Under the pieces are notes generated by a model. The model was not told the origin of the DNA. It made no database searches and saw only the letters and a program-made list of their open reading frames with translations. Shown piece after piece: positions 20,300 through 32,946 of a stretch of 64,000 bases of DNA; position 1 is the stretch's first letter; each line of letters starts with the position of its first letter. This DNA comes from Aphelenchoides besseyi. Lineage: Eukaryota > Nematoda > Chromadorea > Rhabditida > Aphelenchoididae. The position numbers were made by a program, and so were the translations under genes. The DNA is taken from NCBI GenBank assembly GCA_024699855.1, contig JAMPIQ010000002.1:17484001-17548000 (forward strand), read 5' to 3'.

Positions 20300-23200
20300 A
20301 CTCAGATACATCACATCAAAATATAGTACATGAAATCACTGTGAATCTGTAGCAGTCATAACAAAAAATAGAACTGCAAAATCCCGACGGAAACTCACCA
20401 ACTTGACTAACGTTAAATAAAAAAGCAAAATCAAAACACATAGAGCACGACTGAAACAAGAACGGAAATATAAACCCTGATTAAAAATATAATTACCGTC
20501 AACACCTTTCACCGCCCTGAAGAAATCGCCCCCTTAATTTGATTGATCAAAACACTGTTTTGAACATGTTAAACTCAAACCACTGATCTCATCATCTCAT
20601 TTGAGACAGAACAGTCAACATACCAATACAATTACAAATTGTTGCCTGAAGGAATGGAAACCCGATCAACACACCAACCATAGCCACCAACTACACTGAC
20701 TCGCCAAGTTGTTAAACTTCAAACAAGAAATCAAACTCGTATCCACCAAAATAATGACACGGAATCGACAAGCTCAACAAAAATCGGATCACCGTCAATG
20801 CCTTTTACCGAACTCAAAAACTCATTTCCCTAATCTAAACGAATTCAATGACTTTCATTTGACCATACCAAACACAAAAGAACTTCAAAACTCAGATATT
20901 GACATCTCAACCGCACCTATTTAACAGTCAGCTTACCAATATAGTTTCAAATTGTTGACTGAACGAATGGAAACCGTACCAATGAATTAATTTGAGTCGA
21001 TCGACTAAACTCGAACTCACCCAACTGATGGCATCAAATAAAACCAGAAATGAAACTCGTATCGACAAAAATAGCGACATGAAATACACAAACTGAACAA
21101 CAATAGAATTCGCGACAATGCCATTCACCAAACTCAAAAAACGATCTCCTTAATTTCATTGACCGCACTTTCACTTGAACATATCAACATAAAAAAAATC
21201 ACATCTTGTCATTTCATTTGAGACCGAAGAAATCATAATATCAATATGATTGCCGACTGAAAGAACGAAAACCATACTAACGCACTAATTCGCTTCCATT
21301 AACTACACTCCAACTCAACAGACTAATTGCATCAAATAAAAACCAAAATGAAACTCGTGTGCGCCAAAATCATGACACGGAATCCACCAGCTCAACGAAA
21401 ATAGAATCGGCCTCAGTAAGATCCATTAAATTCAAGAAGTCAACTCCTTAATTTGATTGTTTACAAGAATCTTCATTTGAACATGTCAACATAAAAAGAA
21501 TCAAACCTCAGATATTGTCATTGCATTGGGGACTGAACAGTCAGCATAACAATACAATTTCAAGTTGCTGACTGAAAGAACGGAACCATATCAACACACT
21601 AATTTAAATCCATCAACTTAATTATAACTCACCAACTTGATTGACTTCAAATAAGAAAACAAATTCGTATCGAGCAAAATCATGGTACAAAGTCTACAAG
21701 CTGTTCGAAAATCGGATGAGCGTCAGTAGCATGGGCTGACAGACAAAAGATCCTCGCGTTAGTTGAAATGACCACGAGTAATTCCAGATATACCGGCTAA
21801 CTGCAAAAGGAATCTAACTTCACTCCTCTCCTTTTAACTGCAACTCTGTAAAAGTCAGAATATCAATAATAACAAATTGACAACAGAGAACCTATCAACC
21901 CACGAATTTGAGTCTATTAACGAAAATTCAACTCACCAACCTAATTGCATCAAACAGCAATCAATTCCTATCGAACAAACCCAAAATAACCGCACGGAAT
22001 CTACAGTGAACAAAATCGGATCAGCGTCAGTAACATGGGCTGACACACAAAAGACCACCTCCATAATCTTAATGACCACGAGTAATTCCAATTATACCGG
22101 CTAACTGCAAAAGGAATCTAACTGCACTCCTCTCCTTTTAACTGCAACTCTGTAAAAGTCAGAATATCAATAATAACAAATTGACAACAGAGAACCTATC
22201 AACCCACGAATTTGAGTCTATTAACGAAAATTCAACTCACCAACCTAATTGCATCAAACAGCAATCAATTCCTATCGAACAAACCCAAAATAACCGCACG
22301 GAATCTACAGTGAACAAAATCGGATCAGCGTCAGTAACATGGGCTGACACACAAAAGACCACCTCCATAATCTTAATGACCACGAGTAATTCCAATTATA
22401 CCGGCTAACTGCAAAAGGAATCTAACTGCACTCCTCTCCTTTTAACTGCAACTCTGTAAAAGTCAGAATATCAATAATAACAAATTGACAACAGAGAACC
22501 TATCAACCCACGAATTTGAGTCTATTAACGAAAATTCAACTCACCAACCTAATTGCATCAAACAGCAATCAATTCCTATCGAACAAACCCAAAATAACCG
22601 CACGGAATCTACAGTGAACAAAATCGGATCGGCGTCAGTAACATGAGCTGACACACAAAAGATTACCTCCATAATCTTAATGACCACGAGTAATTCCAGA
22701 TATACCGGCTAACTGCAAAAGGAATCTAACTGCACTCCTCTCCTTTTAACTGCAACTCTGTAAAAGTCAGAATATCAATAATAACAAATTGACAACAAAG
22801 AACATATCAGCACGCTAATCATAGCCTTCAATCACATTGACTCACCAAATTGGTGACGTTGAATAAAAACTAAAAGCAAACTCGTATCGAGCACAACCAA
22901 AATCATGGCACGGAATCCACCAGCTCAACGAAAATAGAATCGGCCTCAGTAAGATCCATTTAATTCAAGAAATCACCTCCTTAATTTGATTGTTCACTAT
23001 CACTTTCATTAGAGCACATCAAACACAAAAAGAATTGGAACTCCAGCTTTTGTCATCTCAACTGCAGATCTGTGACACTGAGCATGCCAATATAGTTTCA
23101 AATTGCTGACTGAAACTCACTAACTTCACTGACATTTAATAAGAAACCAGAATCAAACGCGTATCGAGCACGACCAAATTCATGACATGAAATTCACAAA

Positions 23201-26200
23201 CTGAGAAATAGATTCCGCGTCAGTAACCTTTTGCTAAACTCCAAAATTGAGCTCCTTAGTTTGGCTTATCAAAAACACTTTCATTCGAACATATCAACAT
23301 AAAAAAATCAAAGGTCAGAAATGGTCATTGCATTTGAGACTGTAAAAGTCAGCTCACCAGCATAATTACAAATCCCCGACAAAATGAATGGAAACCTACC
23401 AACGCACTAATTGTAGCCATTAATTACACTCAACCTTACCAACCTGATTGCATGCAATAGAAATCAAACGCGTATCGACCAAACTCATGGCACCGAACCC
23501 ACCAGCTCAATAAATAAAATCCGCGTCAGTAAAACCAATGAAACTCAAAAAATGGCCTCCTTTAATTGATTTATCAAAAACACTTTCATTTGAACGAATC
23601 AAACACAAAGAAGTCCAACCTAATATATTGTCACTGCATTTGGGACTGAACAGTCAGCTTGCCAATAGTTTCAAATTTACAACTGCAAGAACGGAAACCT
23701 TACCAACACACTAACTCGAGTCCACTAAACTCCAACTTAGCAAACTGATTGCAAGAAATAGAAATCAAATGCGTATCGACCGAAACCATGGTACGAAATC
23801 AACAGACTGAACAACAGAATCTGTGTCGATGCCATTCACCGAACTGAAGAAATTACCTCCTTAATCTTGCTTGCAACAAACTTCGAACTGTTCCCGCTAA
23901 CTGCAAAATAAATCAAACTTCAATTCTTTCCTTTCAATCCCACACTCTAACAATATAACTGCAAATTCCCGACTGAAAGAATGAGAACCGATTAACACAT
24001 TAATTTTACTCCAACTCACCAAATTGATGGCATCAAAATCGAACTCGTATAGAACAAACCCGAAATAACCGCACGAAACCAACAAGCTAACCAAAATATC
24101 ATCGACGTCAACAACTTTCCCCGACCTGAAGAAATCACCGTCTTAATTTGATTGATTACAAGAATTTTCATTGAACAAATCAAACACAAAGAAATCAAAC
24201 CTAAGATATTGTCATTTCATTTGAGACCGTAGAAATCATGATACCAATATAATTGCCAATTGCCCACTAAAAAAACGAAAACCATACCAACACACTAACT
24301 CGAGTCCACTAACTAAACTCCAACTTAGCAAACTGACTGCATCAAGTAGAAATAGAAATCAAACTCGTATCGACCAAAATAATGACACGAATTACCCAGA
24401 CTGAATAACAGAAATAAAATTAACGTCAATGCCTTACACCGAACTGAAGAAATCCCCTCCTTGATTTGATCGAGTTAAAACACTTTCATTTGACCATACC
24501 AAACACAAGAACTTCAAAACTCAGGTGTCATCTCGACCGCATCTCTGTAATAATCGACATACCAACACAATTACAAATTGCCAACTGATTGAGCAGAGCA
24601 GATCGTACTCAATAAATTCGAATTCCCTAACTGAACTATAACCATCCAAGTTGATTGACTTCAAACAAAAAATAAAATTCAAGCACATCGACCGAACCCA
24701 AAATCACGACACCGAATCTAAAAGTTGAACAAAAATAGAATCCTCGTCAGTAGCACCAATCAAACTCAATAAATGATATCCTTAATTTGGCTTATCAAAA
24801 ACACTTTCACTCGAACATATCAAAATAAAAAGAATCAAATCTCAAATCTCGTCATTTCATTTGGGACTGTAACAATTAGTGTGCCCATACAATTCCAAAT
24901 TGGCAACTGAAAGAACGGGAGATCTCGATGCACTAATTTGAGTCCACTAACTAAACTCCAACTCCCCTACCTGATTACATTAAATAGAAACCAAACAGAA
25001 ACTCGTATGGACCAAAATCATGACACGGAATCTACAAACTGATCAAAAATAGAGTTCGCGTGGGTAACATCGACTGACACACGAAATGTTACCTCGTTAA
25101 TTGAACCAATCACAAGCTTTCGACTATTCCTGCTAATTGCAAAAGCAATCAACCTTCTTTCACCCACCCGCACCTCAGTAACAATCAAGATCCCAATAAT
25201 TCCAAATTCCCGACTGAAGGAATAGAACCTTACCAACACACTAACTCGAGTCCACCAACTAAACTCTAACTCACCCAACTGACTGCATCAAATAGAACCA
25301 AAAATGAAACTCGCATCGAGCAAAACCAAAATCACAACACGGAATCTACACTCCAACCAAAATATAATTGACGTCAATGGCATTCGCCGAACTCAAGAAC
25401 TCATTTCCCTAATCTAAATGCGCACAGACACTTTCACTTGAACAAATCAAACCTACGATCTCGTAATCTCATTTGAAACTGAACAGTCAGCATAACAATA
25501 TAACTACAAGTTGTTAACTGATTGAGTACATCACATCATACTCAATAAATTCGAGTCCATTAAGTAAACTAGAAATCACTAACTTGACTGACAGCAATTT
25601 AAAAACCGAAGCGGGCCATAACGAACAAACCCAAAATAACCGCACGAAATCCACCAGCTCAACGAAAATAGAATCGGCCTCAGTAAGATCCATTAAATTC
25701 AAGAAGTCAACTCCTTAATTTGATTGTTTACAAGAATCTTCATTTGAACATGTCAACATAAAAAGAATCAAACCTCAGATATTGTCATTGCATCTGGGAC
25801 TGAACAGTCAGCATAACAATACAATTTCAAGTTGCTGACTGAAAGAATGGAAACCGATTAACGCATTAATTCGAGTCCATTGATTTCACTCCAACTCATT
25901 AACTTGGCTGAAAGCAAATGGAAATCAAACTCGTACCGAACAGGCCCGAAATAACCGCACGAAATCTACAAGCTCACCAATATATAATCAACGTCAACAA
26001 CTTTCACTGACTTGAAGAAATCGCTCCCTTAATTTGATTGATCAAAAACACTTTGTTTTGAACATGTTAAATCCAAAAATAATCAAATCTCGTCATCCCA
26101 TTTGAGACAGAACAATCAAGATACCAATACAATTGCAAATTGCTGACTGACAAAATGGAAACCATGTCGATGCTGTAGTTCAAATCCATTAACTACACTG

Positions 26201-29000
26201 ACTCACCAAGCTGATCACTGCAAATTAAAATCAAACCCGCATCAAAAAATCAAAATAACGACACGAAATCCTTAGCTAAAGAACTAGAATAAATATGACA
26301 TTCACCAAACTCTAAATGACTTCCTAATCTAAACGAACTCAAACAGATTCATTCGAACATAGCAAATGATAAAGAATCAGCCCTAAGATATTGTCGTTTT
26401 GTTTTAAACTGCAGCAATCATACCAGGACAAATAGCTTCAATTGACAACCGAAAGCATGCGAGATATAAACATACTAATTCAAGTCCACTAACTAAAACT
26501 TCAACTTACCAAACTGATAGCATCAAATAGAAATCAAATTCCTATCGACAAAACTCACGACACGGAATCCACCAGCCCAACACAAATAGAATCCGCGTCA
26601 GTAACCCCCGTTAAACTCAAAAATGATCTCCTTAATCTAATGGATTACAAGAACTTCCATCGAACATATCAAGCATAAAGGAAATGAAACATCAGATATT
26701 GTCATTTCATTTGGAACTAAACAGTCAGCATACCAATATAATTGCGAATTCCCGACTGAAGGAACGGAAAACCTATCAACATAATAATCTGAGTCCATCA
26801 ACTTAATTATAACTCACCAACTTGATTGACTTCAAATAAGAAAACAAATTCGTATCGAGCAAAATCATGGTACAAAGTCTACAAGCTGTTCGAAAATCGG
26901 ATGAGCGTCAGTAGCATGGACTGACAGACAAAAGATCCTCGCGTTAGTTGAAATGACCACGAGTAATTCCAATTATACCGGCTAACTGCAAAGGGAATCT
27001 AACTTCACTCTTCTCCTTTTAACTGCAACTCTGTAAAAGTCAGGATATCAATAATAACAAATTGACAACAGAGAACCTATCAACCCACGAATTTGAGTCT
27101 ATTAACGAAACTCCAACTCACCAACCTAATTGCATCAAACAGCAATCAATTCCTATCGACCGAAACCAAAATAACCGCACGGAATCTACAAAATGAACAA
27201 AATCGGATCAGCGTCAGTAACATGAGCTGACACACAAACGATTACCTCCTTAATCTTAATGACCACGAGTAATTCCAGATATACCGGCTAATTGCAAAAA
27301 AGGATCAAACTCACTCCGCTCCTTCAACTGCACCTCAGTAACAATCAGAATATCAATAATTGCAAATTGACAACAATGAACATATCAGCACGCTAACCAT
27401 AGCCATTAACTACATTGACTCACCAAATTGATGACGTTAAATAGAAACTAAAAGCAAACTCGTATCGAACACGACAAAATTAACGGCACGAAATCTACAA
27501 GCGAAACGCCAATAGATTTCGCGTCAATGCTATTCACCGAACTCAAGAAATCACCTTCGTAATCTAAACGAACACAAATACTTCAATTATTACTGATAAC
27601 TTAAAAAGAATCCAAACCTAAATCTCGTCATCTCACCCGCAGCTCAGTAACGGTCAGCCTAACAAATATGATCATAAATTGCCAAATGAACAAATACGGA
27701 ACATATCAATGTACTGATTCTAGTCCATCAACTGAACTCCAACTCACCAAATTAATGACATCACACAGAATCTAAAATCAAGCACATCGTGCACCAATCA
27801 AATTAAAGACTCACGAAATGCTTAACTGAATGACGACAATAGAGTTCACGTGAGTAACATCCGCTAAACTGACACGATCATCTGTTAATCAAAATCATCT
27901 CGAGACATTCAATTATCCTGTTAACTGAAAAAGAATCAAATCTCAAATCTTTTCAGCTTAACCACAGACTCTAGAACAGTCAAGATAATACCCATGAATG
28001 CTAACGGGTGACTGAAAGAATAAACCCGGATCACTGAATAAATTTGAGTCCATCAGCTTGACCACGACTTACTAAACCAATTGACAGTAAATAGGAAGCA
28101 AAACTTAAGCAAATACTACACAATCGAAATAACGGCACGAGATCCTTAACTGCATGACGACAATATTGTTCGCGTCAATAACATCGACTAAACTCGCACG
28201 ATCATCCGTTAATCGAAATAATCTCCAAACTTCCAACTGATCATGTCAAATACAAAGGGAATCAAACCTCAAATTCTTTTCCTCATCCCGGAATTGTAAC
28301 AGTCGGATCACTTAGTATTCATGAAAATCAGCAGCTGAGCAATTCCGAATTGATGTTTAAACCGGAATATTGGATCAACTCTCAAATTTTGCGCACATCA
28401 GAGACACTCACAACACACATTGCGGAATCTGTAAGTGATAACAAGTCCTTGTGCTGATAATGAAGAGACCGTTGAATCAATTGGCAGAAATAGCAAACAC
28501 AACTCACACACAAATCATACATAATCAAAATGACAAACTACTAAACTTGCAACTGAATGATACGTTAATAAGAATCAGCTAATAATACTTGAAACTAAAT
28601 ACAACACAAAAGACATACTGTCATTTGAAATAATCACAAGCGCTTACGATTATCTCTGGCAACTGCAAAAGTGAATCCAAATCTCGAATCTCGATTCTTC
28701 ATCTGAACACTTTGCAACAGTCGGATCACTTGGTAATAATGCGAGTTGTCAACTGAATGAATTCGACTTGATAGATTTACCGAACTGAATAAACTGAAAT
28801 ACTCGACTCGAACGTTCGGCGCACAGTTCAACACTCATAGTCACATTCGTCTTAACAACTTGTATTCTGAAACAATATCTACTCGCGATAAAGTGCCATT
28901 AGATCGGTTGATAGTGAGCCGAAAACAATACTCGCGGAAATATACGACATAATCAAAATAACAACATAAAATCAACATACTGAAGAACAACAATAAAGTT
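20300..29000. repeat. AT-rich satellite array, monomer about 304 bp
   Basis: About 28 degenerate monomers. Each contains recurring landmarks in the same order: ACTCGTATCGA(C/G)C..., ATGACACGGAATC(T/C)AC, CGTCAGTAA, CTCCTTAATTTGATTG, ACTTTCATTTGAACA, AGATATTGTCATTT and GACTGAACAGTCAGCAT. Landmark spacing is close to 304 bp across the array (for example near 21055, 21350, 21663, 21965, 22270). Monomers beyond about 27,600 are progressively more diverged and blend into AT-rich sequence by about 29,000. Open frames in this stretch (60-86 codons) are by-products of the repeat and are not genes. A structural, centromeric or heterochromatic role is possible but not shown. Confidence 0.9.
21797..22795. 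repeat. Homogenised satellite block: three near-identical 304-bp units
   Basis: The string CTAACTGCAAAAGGAATCTA recurs at 21797, 22101, 22405 and 22709, exactly 304 bp apart. Intervening sequence is identical or differs by a handful of bases, whereas neighbouring monomers differ widely. The 75-codon open frames at 21877 and 22181 are identical for that reason. This indicates very recent unequal exchange or gene conversion. Confidence 0.92.
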
Positions 29001-29338
29001 GGCGATAGTAAAGTCGATTATGCTAAAAACATTACATGTTAATCCAAATAATCTCAAGACTTTAATTATTCACGTTAACTGAAACAAACATCAAACTTTG
29101 AATCTTGATTCTTCATTTCGAGCCTCCATAATAATTGAAAGTATTAGATCCCATACAAAATTGTCTACTGCGTAAATAAGTTGTCGATAATAAATGAATT
29201 ACTCAACTCAAGAAACTTGTACAAATTCGTGAAACTCAACTCACAGTCATCTTGAAAATCCAAATTTGTTAACAATAATCGCCGATGCTGAAATAAAGTC
29301 GATTTATTTTAACCACAAAATGAATGCACTTTTCTGAA

Positions 29339-29608
29339 GACCACACGCCGCGTTTTCTGCGTCCATTTGGGCCGCTTGTTGTGGGTGGTCCGAAAAATTG
29401 ACGGGAGAGAATCATCGATAAATTTGAGGATTCATCGATAGGGTCCGAGAGTTGTTGGGCAGATGCTCTACGGCCACCGTAGTCGATAGACATTATCAGT
29501 TTCCATCGACAATCGATACTCGAATTTTAGAGCCCAAAACCAATCTCAATTCAAACGACCACCCACAGCGAGCGGCCAAAATGTAAGCGGAAAACGCTGC
29601 GTGTGGTC
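29339..29608. mobile_element. Foldback-like inverted-repeat element, 270 bp
   Basis: Both ends are about 52-bp arms (29339-29390 and 29557-29608) that are inverted copies of each other: GACCACACGCCGCGTTTTC at the left, and the reverse complement of GACCACACGCAGCGTTTTC at the right. Each arm is also internally palindromic, beginning GACCAC and ending GTGGTC. The core contains ATCGAT motifs and GTTTCCATCGACAATCGATA. A related, apparently left-truncated copy lies at 61400-61614, supporting a dispersed family. No coding capacity; no clear target-site duplication was identified. Confidence 0.75.
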
Positions 29609-30174
29609 CGACTGAATTAACATTCAATTAAGTCTTGATTGGCAGTTGATGTAAACAGAATACTGAGATGTTCGTTGATGTCGAATGGACGTTCTAACTG
29701 ACTAATCAAAATTTATATCTTTGGTGGTTTTAGCAGTAAATTCGAATCATTTTCTCGTTTTGTAATCGTTGAATATTGTTGGATTTCATTTTTTTGAACC
29801 GCTGATCGCTCAAATAACAATTCTCGATCAAAAAAATTAACATCCAAACATCGAGCAAGTACCGTAGAAGTGCACGCTTTCGATGCTGCTTGTCGATCTG
29901 TGATTTTGGTCTCGAACTTCTTTAGCAACTTAATGGAAGCTCAACAATTACAAAATAATCATCGGATGACGAATAAGAAGCGAGTCAATACTTGAAAACG
30001 TAGTTCCCACTTTTCTTATCATAAGCCAAAAATGTAAAGTTCAATTTCTGTAGCCAGTGAACAGATTAACAAGCAGTTAACACTATCAAGTAATCCAATA
30101 TGTGTGGTTGTTCTTGCAAACTACAATCTCAAAGACCAACTACTTTTGTTGTTGTGACCAACTTACAGAGGCCG
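29609..30174. other. Gene-poor AT-rich stretch
   Basis: A 71-codon frame at 29713-29928 (-) is the only sizeable open frame. It starts MLKKFETKITDRQAASKA, has no recognisable domain and was not promoted to a gene. No RNA gene or repeat was recognised. Confidence 0.3.
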
Positions 30175-30745
30175 ATTTCAGAGTATGTTTTCGACTTCAA
30201 TTCTATTCTCAATCGACCGTTGCTATCCAAACTTTCAGGGTCATAATCTTCTGATATCATTATTATCTGACTTAAATTACAGCTCACCAGCATCAGCAGG
30301 AAGAGCTGCACAAACTTTTGCAGTTTTGGACGATTTTTGACAAATCCTTTGGCTTTAAAGAGCTCTTATTTCTTTCTCAGTTATCCGGTGGCTACAAGTG
30401 TGGGCAAATTAAACAGTCAGTTTATTCGGTTATCTATCAATATAATATGAGCACTAGTTGTTGCTAAAATCTTCGAGATAAGTCGATCGGCGCGATAGAC
30501 GTGCTATACAAGGGAATGGGGGGTTTTGTGTATTTTAGCTTGTTGGCTGGTTGCATTCCGCTGATATTTACAGGACTTGGAGTTCATTAGTCTTAGGTGT
30601 TGTTCTGTTAAGTACACGCGTTTACAGCCACTGCTTATCGAGTTGTAGTCAATAGAACTTGACTTCTCGGAGGTCGATGTCTGATAGTTGCCATTCTTCT
30701 CTGTTACTTTCTTGTGTCAACTGCTGTTACTAATTGTCTAATGAA
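30175..30745 (+). mobile_element. Dispersed repeat family, copy 1
   Basis: Shares with two other loci a conserved core (CAGGAAGAGCTGCACAAACT, TTTTGGACGATTTTTGACA, then GTGCTATACAAGGGAATGGG and GATGTCTGATAGTTG). It is the most diverged of the three copies. The related copies are at 34400-35060 (reverse orientation) and 47948-48610 (same orientation). No long open frame or obvious terminal repeats were seen, so it is probably non-autonomous. The element class is not determined. Confidence 0.65.
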
Positions 30746-31365
30746 TAAAGATTCCATGTAATTTAGAGTTGTGAAGATCAGTTTCAAGCGATTTTTCAAA
30801 CAAAACCAAGGATTTCATTATAGATGATTTCAAGGCATTTAAATCTCCGTCTGATTTGTAGCTTATACAAACAAAAGCTAATAAACATACCAACTGATTA
30901 TCGCAATTACACACCTATTCGATCATTCGTAAGCTAAAACAATCAATCGTTGACTTTGATTTCATCGTTAGAAGTGTTTATGCATCGATATTTGATTGTA
31001 ATCGCTTAGATGATCGTTTAATGCTTTTGTGCATTCATACTCGACAGAATCCATTTGCATTGACTATTCTAGTTGAATCGTATTAGGAACTTGTGTGATG
31101 AGTTGACTGCTTTCCGCTTGTTAGTTCAACAGTCACTACTGCAATTCCTCTCGTTATTGTTTCTGTGCAAAGACCGCCAATCGAGATCTTTCAATTTCGG
31201 CAGTTGTCTATTTTAGCTACAAAGTTAAGGCTGACTAGTACGTTGATTAGGAAGTTCTTCCGTAAATTTTTTTCAGCCGGTAAAGTCACGGCACTTTAAC
31301 TGGCTTTCTACCAGTCATCTTACACGTTTCGTTGAAATACAGTTACTATTGAACAAACTTTCCAG
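30746..31365. other. Gene-poor stretch upstream of the pseudogene
   Basis: AT-rich sequence with no supported coding region. If the pseudogene to the right once had more 5' exons or a promoter, they would lie here, but none could be recognised. Confidence 0.3.
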
Positions 31366-32946
31366 GAACTCAATCGTCAAAAAGCTCGAGCTAACGGCTC
31401 CGTTAGTGCAATGCGCGATCGTTTCCGTCAACTTACACCGCCGAAAGCCGAACCCATTACGTACAAGCGATCGGCTATGTTGGAGAAGAAGGAAGTAGAA
31501 CGACCCAAACGAACATACACCATCGTTAAGCCGATGATAAACGACGATTTCGATAAGCAGTTAAAGCTTGTTTTTGCAGAACTTTCCAATCCGTTTGTTT
31601 AGATTGCTGAATTGCGAGAGTAAATGAAGAACAAGAGCTCTCAGTTGCACAATGAATACAAAGATCTGAGTAAGGGAATCCACAATAAACTCGATCAAGA
31701 GAAGCTGAGAATAATAGAGATGGAACATCGCGAGCTGCTAGGAAAAGCGAAAGATACGTTCAGGTTAATCATTGTGCTAAACATTGATACGGTCTGTGAA
31801 TTTTAGCCGGGCTGATGAAGAGCGTTTAATTTGGCAACAACAACACATCTAAGAAGTCGAAAAGAAACATCGGGAGAAGTTGGAGCGTGAAAACTAGAAA
31901 CAATTGGAACAGAAGAAGTTGGCAGAAGAGGTGAGAAATGTTCAGAAATTTGGTTGTAGTTCAACTACAACCTCCGTCGATCAACAGCTGTTTTATCCAT
32001 ATGTTCGGATTATTACACTTTGATCGACAGGTGCAATGGCGTATTCGCTAAAAGCAATTGAAGAAATTTCAATTTCTGACTTTTAATGTTTTGGCATTTG
32101 TTCGAACTTTTCAGAAGGCTGCCGCTACTGCTGCAAATACCCGCGAAGTTACGCGACGAGTTAGAAGGATTGAAGATCCAAAAGCAACAGAAATTAACAA
32201 GTGTAAGTGTCAAGATTTTATTGTATTCACTGGTGGCTATTAGCTGAAGTCGAGTCGCTGGAAACTCGTCCATCAACAGCGGCCATTCCGCAGGCCAAAG
32301 CAGCCGCAAGTCTAACACCACACAAAACAGCGATTGTTCTCGAGAAAAAGGTTAATGGAAGCATATTAATAAGAAAACATTTTTGTTATAGGTTCTCAGT
32401 CCCACAGAAAACAAACTTGAAACACCGCCTATTGAGCTAAATGCCGAGCGACGCAAATCGATTCCAACTAATCGACGCAAAACTATGGAGCTGATACGAC
32501 CGTTAGATGATAGTGAAGAGACCGAATTAAATGTCAAACATTCAAAAGTACACAGATTTCGATTATTCCGTTGACTGAAGGTTTTTAAAATCGAAAAAGA
32601 AAACATCAACCTCATAGACGAGATCGTTTTGTTCGCAAACTGTTCGATATCGACGACCTACTTGAACTGAGTGCATTCACGGACTTCGAACAGGTACTCA
32701 ATGATCAAGCTCGAAGTCTACTACTTTCAAATGGACTCATATTTCGCTTGTGAAATCGAGTACAAACGGTCAGCAATCGAATTACAAAAACTAAAAAAAC
32801 GACGGGTCGATGCGCAGAAAATTTGGATTAGTCAGCTAAAGGTAAAATAAGCCTTAGGTTTCATCTAATTCAGAAGTTCTTAGGACATCGACAAGCTGTA
32901 CAAAACCTCTGAATTGCGTAATATAAAACTCAATGGTCTCTCGTAA
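31366..32946 (+). pseudogene. Intron-containing pseudogene of a coiled-coil protein
   Basis: A series of exon-like blocks, in order, with credible introns, encodes a charged, partly coiled-coil protein: ELNRQKARANGSVSAMRD, YTIVKPMINDDFDKQ, QLHNEYKDLSKGIHNKL, ERLIWQQQHI, VEKKHREKLEREN, KQLEQKKLAEE, REVTRRVRRIEDPKATEI, ESLETRPSTAAI, SPTENKLETPPIELNAERR, KLFDIDDLLELSAFTDFEQ, KLKKRRVDAQKIWISQ and DIDKLYKTSELRN. The frame is broken by stops at 31621 (TAA), 31850 (TAA), 31895 (TAG), 32049 (TAA) and 32576 (TGA), and by at least one frameshift near 32535-32560. The donor at about 31559 also looks damaged. Retained introns mean it is not a processed copy. The parent gene was not identified. Confidence 0.65.

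Noticed and set aside
21877..22408. Two identical 75-codon open frames
   Set aside because: They are the same satellite monomer read twice at 304-bp spacing, not duplicated genes.
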